The notes under the pieces: model-generated | What the model was told of the DNA's origin: nothing | The model's database searches: none | What the model saw: the letters and a program-made list of their open reading frames with translations, nothing else | Made by a program: the position numbers and the translations under genes | Part shown: one piece after another, positions 9,098 through 18,341 of the stretch | How the letters are laid out: each line of letters begins with the position of its first letter | Numbering within the stretch: position 1 is the stretch's first letter | DNA from: Candolleomyces eurysporus | Lineage: Eukaryota > Basidiomycota > Agaricomycetes > Agaricales > Psathyrellaceae | Length of the DNA stretch: 18,341 nucleotides | Assembly (NCBI GenBank): GCA_027579435.1 | Contig: JANBPK010000103.1 | Location: 1-18,341 of the forward strand | Direction of reading: 5' to 3'

Positions 9098-9463
9098 GAT
9101 AAGAAATGTGGTGCCTCGCTTTCGGCAAAACCCTTCACGATCAAGGGAGCTATAGTATCAGGCACGGCGCCGATAACTGGAGCCAGGTATCGGTTTCTGC
9201 TTCTCCATGCTGTTGATTGTTAAACGTTATCTCTCTCGTGGAGTTAAGGCCTGGAATGCTTCTCACCGTGTTATCGAACGGTTTCCCTCGATAAAGAAGC
9301 ACGGAGGCCTTTCGGCCTGCCGAGATGCGGACTGTTCACGTATTTAACTGACTGTCGGGAATGAATGCCTNCCCCCCGAGTTATCTCGTCTCGCCTCTCC
9401 CCTCGTTCTCTCCCCTCGTCGGACATCATCTCTCCTTGAGCGTTGAAGGTCCATTAGACAGAC
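9098..9463 (+). promoter_or_regulatory. Permease promoter with GATA-factor motif cluster
   Basis: Five GATAA cores lie within about 200 bp: 9098-9102, 9172-9176, 9227-9231 (reverse), 9271-9275 (reverse) and 9290-9294. A dyad TCGG-N4-CCGA sits at 9312-9323, overlapping another inverted repeat, AGGCC-N4-GGCCT (9305-9318). A TATA-like TATTTAA (9341-9347) is followed by a long pyrimidine-rich tract (about 9372-9437) before the ATG at 9464. In Aspergillus nidulans, urate-xanthine permease genes are controlled by the GATA factor AreA and by UaY, which binds TCGG-N6-CCGA. Similar nitrogen control here is inference; the spacing of the dyad differs. One ambiguous base is at 9371. Confidence 0.5.
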
Positions 9464-11598
9464 ATGTCGGCGGTCGACTCGCAACCTCAAGCTATTCCTT
9501 CTCCTGAGGTACCCAAGCCTTCGAGGTTCGATGGGGTCAAGACCAAGTTTGCACATATCAAAGAGAAGGTGACGACCCGGGAGGGTTGGGTCGGTGACTA
9601 CGACTATGCATGGTACGTTCTACACCCCCTTTCTTTCCACCTTGCCGCTGATTCGAGTCATTCAGGCTATGCACGCCCACACTCCCGTTCATGAAGAAGG
9701 AGCGAAGGCTCCCACCGTTCTACGCGCTCAACGACGACCTTCCTCTGCTCGTGGCGATTACGAGTGGGTTACAGCATGCGTTGGCGATGCTTGCGGGGCT
9801 TATCACGCCACCTATAATCTTTGCGTCTGCGCTTAACCTCGATGCTCCTACATCGGCTTATATGATTTCGGCTTCCTTGATTGGGTGTGGTGAGTCCTGC
9901 TCTACCTGCTGAGTGGTCACACGACAGCTCAATGTGACCTTCTTTGAATAGGTATTATGAGTTTGGTTCAAATATCCCGATTCCATCTGTTCAAGAACTA
10001 TTATATCGGAACTGGTCTTATTACGGTCGTTGGAACAAGTTTTGCGACCCTGAGTACGGCGAACGCGGTATGTATTCCAACTCTACCAGCCTTCTCTTTT
10101 CATTTCCCATACTAATCAGTACGCGCCTCTTTAGATCTTCAATGCTATGTACAGAGATGGCACCTGCCCAAGCGTCACCGCAGCAGACGGAACAATCACT
10201 CGAGGACCTTGTCCAGACGCCTACGGCAAAGTTCTCGGAACTTCACTCATTTGCTCCTTCCTTGAAATCGGCATGTCCTTCGCGAGCCCTCGTGTTCTCA
10301 AGAGGTTGTTCCCGCCTATTGTGACTGGCACAGTCATTTTGATGATTGGGGCGTCCCTCATTGGCGAGTCGGGTATTGCGAATTGGGGTGGTGGAAGTAA
10401 TGATTGTAAGAATCGGCCTGAGAGTGGGATCTTCCAGCTGTGTCCCACTATTTTTGCACCGAGGCCGCTTCCGTGAGCACTTTCCCCTCCCATTCCTGTT
10501 TCAGCCATATTTATATTGACGTATTCTCTGGCGTTTGTAGATGGGGTTCGGCAGAGTTCATTGGTCTTGGATTCCTCTCGTTCTCGACTATCCTTCTCGT
10601 TGAGCGGTTTGGTTCGCCGTTTATGAGGAACATTTCCATCATTTGCGGGTTGGTTGTTGGATGCATTGTTAGCGGTGCTACTGGCTATATGAGCTCCTCG
10701 ACTATCAAATCTGCCCCTGCTATCACCTTCCTCTGGGTGCATACCTTCAAGCTTGGCGTCTATCCCCCTGCTATCTTGCCTATGCTGGCGGTATATGGTG
10801 CGTATTTTCGCTCTATATTGCGTGGAGTTCGTTGACTGATGGTTTTTGCCTCTGCAGTATCGCTTGCTATGGAAGCTATTGGTGATATCACCGCATCCGC
10901 TGAAGTCTCTCACCAACCCGTCGTCGGCGACGTCTTTGACTCTCGTATTCAAGGCGGTGTCCTTGGAGATGGTGTCTCTGGATTCTTCTCAGCCCTCTTC
11001 ACCGTCACTCCGCTCTCCACGTTCGCTCAGAATAACGGTGTCATCGCCATTACCCGCTGTGCTAACCGTGGTGCTGGTCGGTGGTGTTGCTTCTTCCTCA
11101 TCCTATTCGGTGTCATCGGCAAGATCGCTGGCGTCTTCCTCGCGATTCCCAACTCTGTCCTCGGTGGTGTTACCACTTTCCTCTTCGCGAATGTCGCGGT
11201 TAGTGGAGTTAGGGTTTTGGCGACGACTGGGTTCCAGAGGAGGGATAGGTTTATTTTGGCTGCCGCGCTGGCCTTTGGTGTTGGCAATCTCTTGAAGCAT
11301 GATACTTTCACGTATTTGTTTGAGAGGGTGCCGAATCCCAATAAGGGTTTGCAGGGATTTTTCGACTCGATCACAATTGTGCTCAGTACACCTTGTACGT
11401 TGTTTTGTCTCTTCTGCCTTTCGCGGTTACTCATTATCACTTTCAGTCTTGTCTGCCGGCGTCGTTGCGACTCTGCTCAACCTCGTACTGCCTCAAGAAC
11501 CAGAGGAATCGAATGAAGAGGATGAGACTTCCTCCAACGTTGAGAAGATCGAGCATGACGTTGAGTCTCAGGATGAGAAGGATGGCAAGAAGATTTAA
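9464..11598 (+). CDS. Urate-xanthine permease, NCS2/NAT family (UapA/UapC type)
   Basis: Plasma-membrane H+ symporter for uric acid and xanthine, feeding purine breakdown as a nitrogen source. Exons: 9464-9612, 9666-9889, 9952-10067, 10135-10472, 10541-10797, 10858-11394, 11447-11598 (1,773 nt, 590 residues). Family motifs are intact: Q86-H87 in the first membrane segment (SGLQHALAMLAG), substrate-binding E367 (AMEAIGDITAS), and the NAT signature Q419-NNGVIAIT-R428. The N-terminus (about 70 residues) and the acidic C-terminus (EEDETSS...KDGKKI) are cytosolic by analogy. Many hydrophobic segments lie between, in line with the 14 helices of the family. The Q-N-x-G...T-R pattern and AIPNSVLGGVTTFLF match the fungal urate-xanthine branch rather than uracil or ascorbate transporters. 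Exact specificity between uric acid and xanthine cannot be read from sequence. Confidence 0.96.
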
Positions 11599-12064
11599 GC
11601 TCTTTTTGCATAGTCCTTGTACTTTTAGCCTCCATCGCCGTTGGTGTTGGCAGTGACTACTTACGAATCCTTTTGATTCATCTTTTCATGGTTTTTTCAT
11701 TGTATAATATGACATAATGCACGATTTTCGACGTACATAATTAGATAGACTGGCATGTACTTGGTCTTGCGACGATGTATAATGATTAATGCCCTCTTCA
11801 TTCAAATTATCATCGTAGCTCTGTTTCCCTTGGTGAGTCACAAAAGGGTAGAATGCTTACAATATCCACGAGCACTGAAGAGAAAGTGCGAAGCAGTCAT
11901 TGAGAGTCATGGCCGAAAGAGGCGCGCGCCAAGGAAACGCGACCGCTGTGTTTGAAGTTAAGGGGTCAGGCAAACAAAGGCCCGTTCCATCGAGGCGGCA
12001 TTGTGGGCTCTTCAACCACTAACACCCTCCTTCCCCGCCATCGGCGTCGACGCCAGCCGTTTTC
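11599..12064. other. Permease 3' region and NUP188 upstream region
   Basis: This 466-bp gap lies between two genes on the same strand. The left half is AT-rich (for example TATAATATGACATAATG near 11,702) and probably carries the permease 3' end. The right part, up to 12064, should hold the NUP188 promoter and leader. The open frame running into the NUP188 coding sequence from 11952 reads through this leader and is not needed: the ATG at 12065 followed by a 49-bp intron gives the better N-terminus. Confidence 0.5.
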
Positions 12065-15000
12065 ATGTCTAGCCAAGGAGAATCGTCCCAGCGGTCGAAC
12101 CTCATTGACGTGTAAGTCTTGTGAAATTTCCCCCACGCGCCCCAAGCTGAAATGCCAAAGTTCGTATTCTCAACTACGTCAGTACCTTGGTGGAAATGGA
12201 GAAACTATCGGCGCAGAGCTGGTGAAGGAGTACCTCAATGCACGCAAAGAATCCCTCAAAAATGTCACCTCGATATTCGGCAAGCCGTCAGACGCGTCGC
12301 ACAAGAAGATCCAGAGCGGTTCAGTACGATTGGCTGACGGTGTCACGGTGCAGGTCGAGGAGGCGGACAAGGACTTCGTCTGGGCTATAAGCTCAAGATT
12401 TGGAATGGATGAAGTCCAGGCATTCATTCTGTTTCGGTCGTTCCTCTACAACCAGGGTCTCCCGTCGACGGTGAAGTCCCAGTCGTCCGCGGCCATGATT
12501 GAAGAATTGGTGACGGTCATAGCACCGTATTACTATTCGGAGAGGCTTGCACTCATTCAAACGCTTGCACCTCTATTCAGAGTGCACGAAGACGAGACGG
12601 AGTTCCTGTGCGAAGCTGCCACCCAGTTCCTCCCTGAAATCGCCCCCGACCCAATACAGTTCGCCATCGACCTCGTCGGCGAATACATTGCAAAAACTAA
12701 AGAACCTCTTCCGAACGACATCGGTGACCAACCCAAGGCCATGCTTCAACGGGTCAAGCAAAATCTCAAAGAGCAGTTAGCTTTGCTCGAGCTCTTGTTC
12801 TGGGTGATGTGGGGTTACACGCCTTGTGCTGCTCCCATTGTCCTGAAGGTCTTCGAAGCCGCCTACGCCACGAACCTAGGAACGGCGCAGTTGAACCAAA
12901 GCCTCATGCTCGACGAAGAGAGTCAGCAACTGCAGCAAGATTCCGCCGCGTATTGGATTCTCATCATGGTGGAAGTGCTGGAGTTGGAGACGGTTGGGAA
13001 CGATGAAGCCCTTGAACTATCGGAAACGCCAACAGGGAAGACGCTGTACATAGCGTCACCGGATACTTTGGCCAAACTGCACGATATCATCACGTCCAAC
13101 GTGAACAGCCAATTCGCATGCACGTACCTCTCATGGGCTTACGTTCTCTCGCGGATAATAGCCAAAGCCAGCACCCTTGAAGCGGTCCCTCCATCCTACC
13201 AACCATTCTTGGACACGATCAACCCTCCTCTTACACGCTCATACACCAAGGACCCTGAACTCATCCACCTGCAGATGGCCAAAGCCTGCATATCCCCAGA
13301 AGCGGGTCTATTTACGCTTCTTCACGACCTACTCACCAAGTCGCCTGTGTTTGTGGTGTCTGTTGCATGGAAAACGGGGTCAACAGTGGCGGATCCCAAT
13401 GCCATTGCATACCGATCCATATTGAAAGGTATGCTTGATTAGTATTCAGAAAGCCGGTGGCTAATACTTTATTAGGCGTGATCATTGCCATGGTTGAATT
13501 AACTCCAGTCGAACTGATCCCAGACTTCGAAGGCCTTGTGGACGTGTGGGTCGCGCTTTTCGGACGCAGCGAGCCCCTTGCAGTCGCGGCCATCTGTGCG
13601 CAGTTCTGGCAAACGGACTGGAAAATCAACAACGCACGCCGCGCCATCTTCGACGTCGCCAGGAACCGATTCCCAGTCCAAATCAAACCATTACTTCGAC
13701 TCTTGCGAGCGATGACGGGCTCTGGATTTTTGGATACCGACCCACTCTCCACTGCGGACCATGGCCAAGAAGGCGAGGAAATCAGTCCAGAACGGCAAAT
13801 GTGCGACCGCTTCGTGTACTACTACTTCGCTTCACTCCCAACCTTTACGCAAGTCATCCCACTGAGCGCTTGTACTGGAGCACACGCCCTCTACGAGAAG
13901 TTACCGGAACGCTACGCAAACGGGAGCACTTCCTTCACCTACACCAATGCTCGACCCATTCGCCTTCCCGGCGGTTCCCAACTCCCAGCTCGCTCGTCGG
14001 GTACGGTTGTCAGTGCGGATAGTGGGGATTACATCGTCGTGTCGTGGAAGCATCAGCACTCGGGCTGGAAGATCCTCTTGGAGATCCTGACGGACTATGT
14101 CAATCGAAGGCACCTTCACTATCAATCGGGTGGTGGACAGTACCAGGACGTTTCCTTTGCTCGCAGGGGAGGCAACACACAACCTATCACTCTGCAAATG
14201 CGAGACGCCGGGATGGACATCAGCGACGAGAACGACGAGATTATCGTGACGGACGTGCTTGACCTCGTTCGGAGTGTCATACAAGCTAACCCGCACCAAG
14301 CTGAAACCTTGATGACATCGTTGGAGGATGGGGAGCCTGTCGTATCGCATCAGATGGCGGAGGCGCAGCCACCAGATTTGGTCCAATTGACGACTATGAT
14401 TCTCGAAGAGGCACTTTCGAGGTCGAATGGTCGTGCCAGGTCGCCCATGCGCATCCAACTCATTACTTCCGCAATCAGTGTCCTTTCAGCCCTCCTTGCG
14501 GATCCCATCTACTCGAGCAGAGTGTGGTTGTATATTCGGTCGACTACCGCGTTGTTTGGGACGGAAAAGCAGTCTGGGTTCGCTTCCCTGGCTTTATCAT
14601 TGGAACGTGCCACGGGACACTACACCATGACCCTCGCCCTTCTGTACCTCGTCCAGCAGCTATTTTCCGATGCATCGGTCTCAATCCTTCCCGACAACGC
14701 AAAACTCCAACAGCTGAAGGAGGAAGTCTTGCTGCGCGCTGTTCGATTTGTGCACACGGAGATTTGGATCGAACATTTGGGGTGGAAGTACTCTCAATTG
14801 GGCGATCGGTTCGAGATTGGACGAAGGATATCAAGCTTGTATTCTACCATCCTACAAAAGTTCCCACTCTCCATCGAAAACCGGCCTTACGCTCTCCTGA
14901 GCCAGGTTATCGGAGACGTCCTTTTGTTCAAAGCCACGACATCCACTATCACACCCCTCGTCAACTCCATCAGCTCTGGAGGTCAAATCGTGCGGATGCT

Positions 15001-18000
15001 CCATGCATCTCGCCGGTTCGGCGATGTCAGACGTCTCCTACTCCTCCTCGACTGGCTCTTACTCCTCAGCCGACAAATCTTGAACCTCAAAATCAAATCA
15101 CCGATGTCGAGCAAGCCTTCTCTTTTGGAGCAGTCCCTGTGCGCAAGGGTCATCGGGAACGGGAACGAGACCGTCAATCAACACCATACGAAGCAAGAAG
15201 CGATTGACGTGCTGGCCAAGTACGTGAAGGATAGGGGTATTGGGCCGGACGTTCCGCTGCAGTCTATCCGACTTTTGACGGCGCTTGCGAGGAGCATGTC
15301 GTTGATCAGTCCGTCGCCGCCTACGATCATTGGGCACCTTTCGGACCCGGAGGCGGTCGTATCAGCGTTTGTCAGGATTATCCAACATCCTTACGATGAT
15401 GCCGATCTGCGTATTGCCGTGTGGAACTTCGTTTCGCTTGTGGTTGGGACAGAACCTGCGCTCGGAGGGCTTTTCGTTGCTGGGAAGTTCAAAGTTCCGG
15501 TGGATGTGAAGATGGAGATGGACAAGAAGGGGAAGGGCAGAGAGGACAAGGCGCTGGTGGTGTCTGAGAAACAGAAGGGTCAGCTGAACGCGTTGGATGT
15601 TGCACACGAATTCCTCTCGCATTGGAAAAAGATATGGGATGTCAACCCCCAGGTGCTCTCCGTTATCCTGCGCTTCCTCACTATCGTTTGGGAGCGTGCT
15701 TTGGAGCATAAGATGTCTATCCGACCACTTCAAACCGACCCCAAGTTCTGGGCTATCATCTCGGAGATTGTGCAGGAAGAGATTGGGCCGGTGCCGGAAT
15801 ACGAGACGACGGAGTATTTGGTGATCGACAAGTTGCAGCATTCAAACCATCACGATTCGGTCGTTGTCCATGCATACAAGACGCTGGCCAAGTCGTACGC
15901 TGTTCAGCTGATCAGCCTTGACATTGGGTTCCACTTGGAAGCAGCAAAAGCGGATGCAGTGTCGAAGAAGCCAGAAAGTTACCTGTCCCTGGAGAAGCAG
16001 TTCAGAGCGGAAGACGAGTTGAGCGATATGCTCTCCGAGGCATCTCCAAGTCCCTATTCACCAGCCATTTACGATAACGTCGCCCAGTTCGTGAAGAACC
16101 ACTTTGCTGGACTGACCTTGGATCAGCTAGAGTTGCAGGACCCGCTCCCCGATCGACCTTATGGAGACCAGTTCTCGTTCTCACTACCAGTTCTTCAAAA
16201 CCGCCTTCAGGCATATAAATCGGGCAATGAGTCGGATCCTATGGACGATCCCACTGATGCGGTTACCAGGGGTGTTCTGTCAATCAATCTCAACCTTTCG
16301 CTCACCCACGCTCAGACGGCTTTGGCGGAGGCATGGGATACCCTTTTGCATCAGGCGACGCCGTACCTGAGAAGCGAGCCTGGTATTCGACCCAGCTTGG
16401 TCAACATCGCGTCGTCCATTTCCTCCGGGATCGCTCTGGAGAAGAGGGGTGGCGAGATGATGGCGTCGATCCACGGGACGAGATTGTCACTCCTCCTGGC
16501 CATTCTGGAAGTCGCTTGGTTCTCGAGGTCGGAAAAGGATACCTCCACCAAGGCGTTTTTGGAGTTGGTCAAGAACCTCAGGGATATCATTGTCAACGAA
16601 GCGCAGTCGCCTATCAATTCATTCATCCGGAACCCCCCTAACCCATTCCATCGACCTCTTCTGCAACTCATCTTCTTCTGTGCGAAGGAGTCGAGGGTGT
16701 TGGCCAATCGACCGAAAGCCCTGAACGCAGACCAGCGGTTAACCATCGGCCAAACCATCGAAGCAGCACTGAACCTCGTCCTCGAAGCCTTGGGGATCGT
16801 GTTTGTCTCAGCACTCGGCAGACAGGACGTGGACCTGGACAGGGATACGGAGTTGCTCGTGGCCGTTTTCCAGCAATGCTCAAGACCAGACATCACCCCT
16901 TCCTCAACTTACTGGCTTTCAAGGTGCCAAGAAACCGACGTCATGCGTGCAAGTCTCCAACTATTCAGCCGAACCGACCTGTCAGGCCTCTCGAACATCC
17001 CTCTTCTTCTATCGCGCAAGCACCCACTATACGCTCCGCATATCCTCTTATTCCATATGGCCGTAGTCAGCAACCCTATCGCAGCAGAACGGTTTGCAGC
17101 AGAGGGCTTGTTGGCCTCCTACAGCAACAACAGCATCAGCAGTGCGATAAGTTCAGGACGTGTGGACGTCGTTATGCCCGAACTTCCCGGAGAGAGGAGT
17201 CCAGTGCACGTGCAATACTGCTCTATGCTCTCGATCGTGGCTACCGTCATATCCGCTCTAGGACGACATAACCATTACTTCGACGCAGAGGCCTGTGGGT
17301 TTGTCCAATTGTATGGGGAGCAGATTATCAGAGCGCTTCGGTGGACTGTTGGGGATACGATTACGATGCCGCTTGTGGAGGAGATGGAGCAGGTTGTGTA
17401 CTTGTTCTACGCGATTGCTGCTAGTGTGCCCAATAGCGCCAGGGGTGGACAGGGAGCAGGGGTGGACGAAGCGGTGAAAAAGGTGCTGAACGCATTTACG
17501 ACGCATGGGTTGTTGCTTCTGCAGCAGATCAATTATGCTGTGACGCATCCCAACCACCTTGCGAGCTTGTTCGAACCTGTGACCCCCGAAGAGAGGAGCG
17601 TGCACGAGAAGACTGGCGGTGCCGGGAATGGAGGGGACCCGTTGAAGAGGCCGCTTGTAGCGCATTTGGTGCATCGATTATTTAGGCTCTCGAGTAACAT
17701 CGTGGATACGCTGGTGTGTGTCAGCAAGGCGGATACGGTGCTGTGTACTTCGCAGGAGGAATGGCCTATTCAGGAGGCACTTATCGTTCCGGTAGGTGTT
17801 TTTCCTCTTTCTCTCGTTGATTTAGAATGCTGATATATGTCCATGTTGATTCTTCTAGCACTCGAAAGTAGTCCTAGGCGAACCAGCCTCCCTCGGCACA
17901 CTCCTCGAGCTCGGAAACTGCAGTCTAGACATCATCCGCGACTTTGTCAACCGACCAGTGGACCAATCGTTGACGCGTCTCGCTCCCCCTTCCTCCTCTT

Positions 18001-18341
18001 CCAGCTCTTCGCTTTCTACACCATTAGACGTCCGTCAAGGTCTGATGACCGCTCGAAGAAACCTAGAGAGTATACTCGTGTACGCTGTGACGCAGCTGGC
18101 GATGTGGCTCTCGAAACCCGAGTTCGACAATGCTCCCCAACAACAGGACGACGCCATGGAAGATCAACAGGAGGGTGCTTCACGTGCTCCCGAAGGAGCT
18201 GCTGGTGGATCTTCCACAGCCGCCTCCTCGGTGGGCTTAAAAGACCGCAGCAGTACCGCTGGTGGTAGTACCTCCGGCGGCGGGACTGGCCGGTCAGCAG
18301 CAGGAACCAGCTCGATGGCAGAACGCTTTAGGAGGGGTATG
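12065..18341 (+). CDS. NUP188: Nucleoporin Nup188, 3' end outside window
   Basis: Large alpha-solenoid scaffold protein of the nuclear pore inner ring, paralogous to Nup192/Nup205; partners in the family include Nic96/Nup93. Exons: 12065-12111, 13 kb-region exon 12161-13428, then 13476-17791 and 17859-18341 with the frame still open. This gives 2,038 residues so far, already longer than yeast Nup188 (about 1,650). The start gives MSSQGESSQRSNLIDV joined to SYSQLRQYLGG. At about residues 595-650 an SH3-like insertion is visible, with RLPGGSQLPA, GTVVS and GDYIVVSWKHQHSGWK. That insertion favours Nup188 over Nup192. The rest is helical repeat sequence without enzymatic motifs. The last exon contains a Ser run (PPSSSSSSSLS) and a Gly/Ser/Thr-rich stretch near the window end. 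The missing C-terminus is probably short. The choice rests on motif recall, not a search. Confidence 0.85.

Noticed and set aside
10221..10952. 243-codon antisense open frame opposite the permease
   Set aside because: Mirrors the permease codons and spans its introns; charged, low-complexity translation with no family signature.
11755..11955. 66-codon open frame between the permease and NUP188
   Set aside because: Hydrophobic start then basic end by chance; no homology cue and it falls in AT-rich 3' sequence.
11952..12064. Start of NUP188 at 11952
   Set aside because: The leader translates to unrelated basic sequence and would read through a good 49-bp intron (12112-12160). The ATG at 12065 spliced at 12111/12161 gives a typical acidic-neutral N-terminus.
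12065..18341. Nup192/Nup205 instead of Nup188
   Set aside because: The SH3-like segment with GDYIVVSWKHQHSGWK is a Nup188 feature that Nup192/205 lack; a search should confirm this.
1..18341. CRISPR array, tRNA, rRNA or transposon terminal repeats
   Set aside because: No regularly spaced short repeats, no tRNA A/B-box pair with cloverleaf, and no matching terminal repeats were seen by eye on either strand.

Overview
The window looks like nuclear DNA of a basidiomycete fungus, most probably an Agaricomycete. The genes are split by many short introns (about 46-105 bp) with GT(A/G)xG donors and (T/C/A)AG acceptors. I placed these introns by keeping the reading frame and the protein-family motifs continuous. 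All five models stay in frame through every junction. Protein families were recognised from motifs only; no search was run.

Layout. 1-300 holds a degenerate tandem repeat of about 100-118 bp. 472-3057 (minus) is a seven-exon gene for a 737-residue tyrosine recombinase of a fungal, Crypton-like type, with every expected catalytic residue present. 3317-5307 (minus) is an eight-exon gene for a 529-residue XPG/Rad2 (GEN1-like) structure-specific nuclease with all seven acidic active-site positions present. 5308-6735 is a 1.4-kb divergent intergenic region containing one perfect 21-bp tandem duplication. 6736-8888 (plus) is an eight-exon class I (Rpd3-type) histone deacetylase of 568 residues. 9464-11598 (plus) is a seven-exon NCS2/NAT urate-xanthine permease of the UapA/UapC type, 590 residues, with a promoter rich in GATA motifs. 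12065-18341 (plus) is the nucleoporin Nup188, four exons visible, with its 3' end outside the window.

The right two thirds (deacetylase, purine permease, nucleoporin) are ordinary conserved genes that share no pathway. The left third is more accessory: repeat debris, then a recombinase and a nuclease on the same strand about 260 bp apart. If anything here is a little-described system, it is that pair. Both look intact and catalytically competent. Whether they form one mobile or recombination module is inference and needs comparison across genomes. No tRNA, rRNA, CRISPR array or transposon terminal repeat was recognised.
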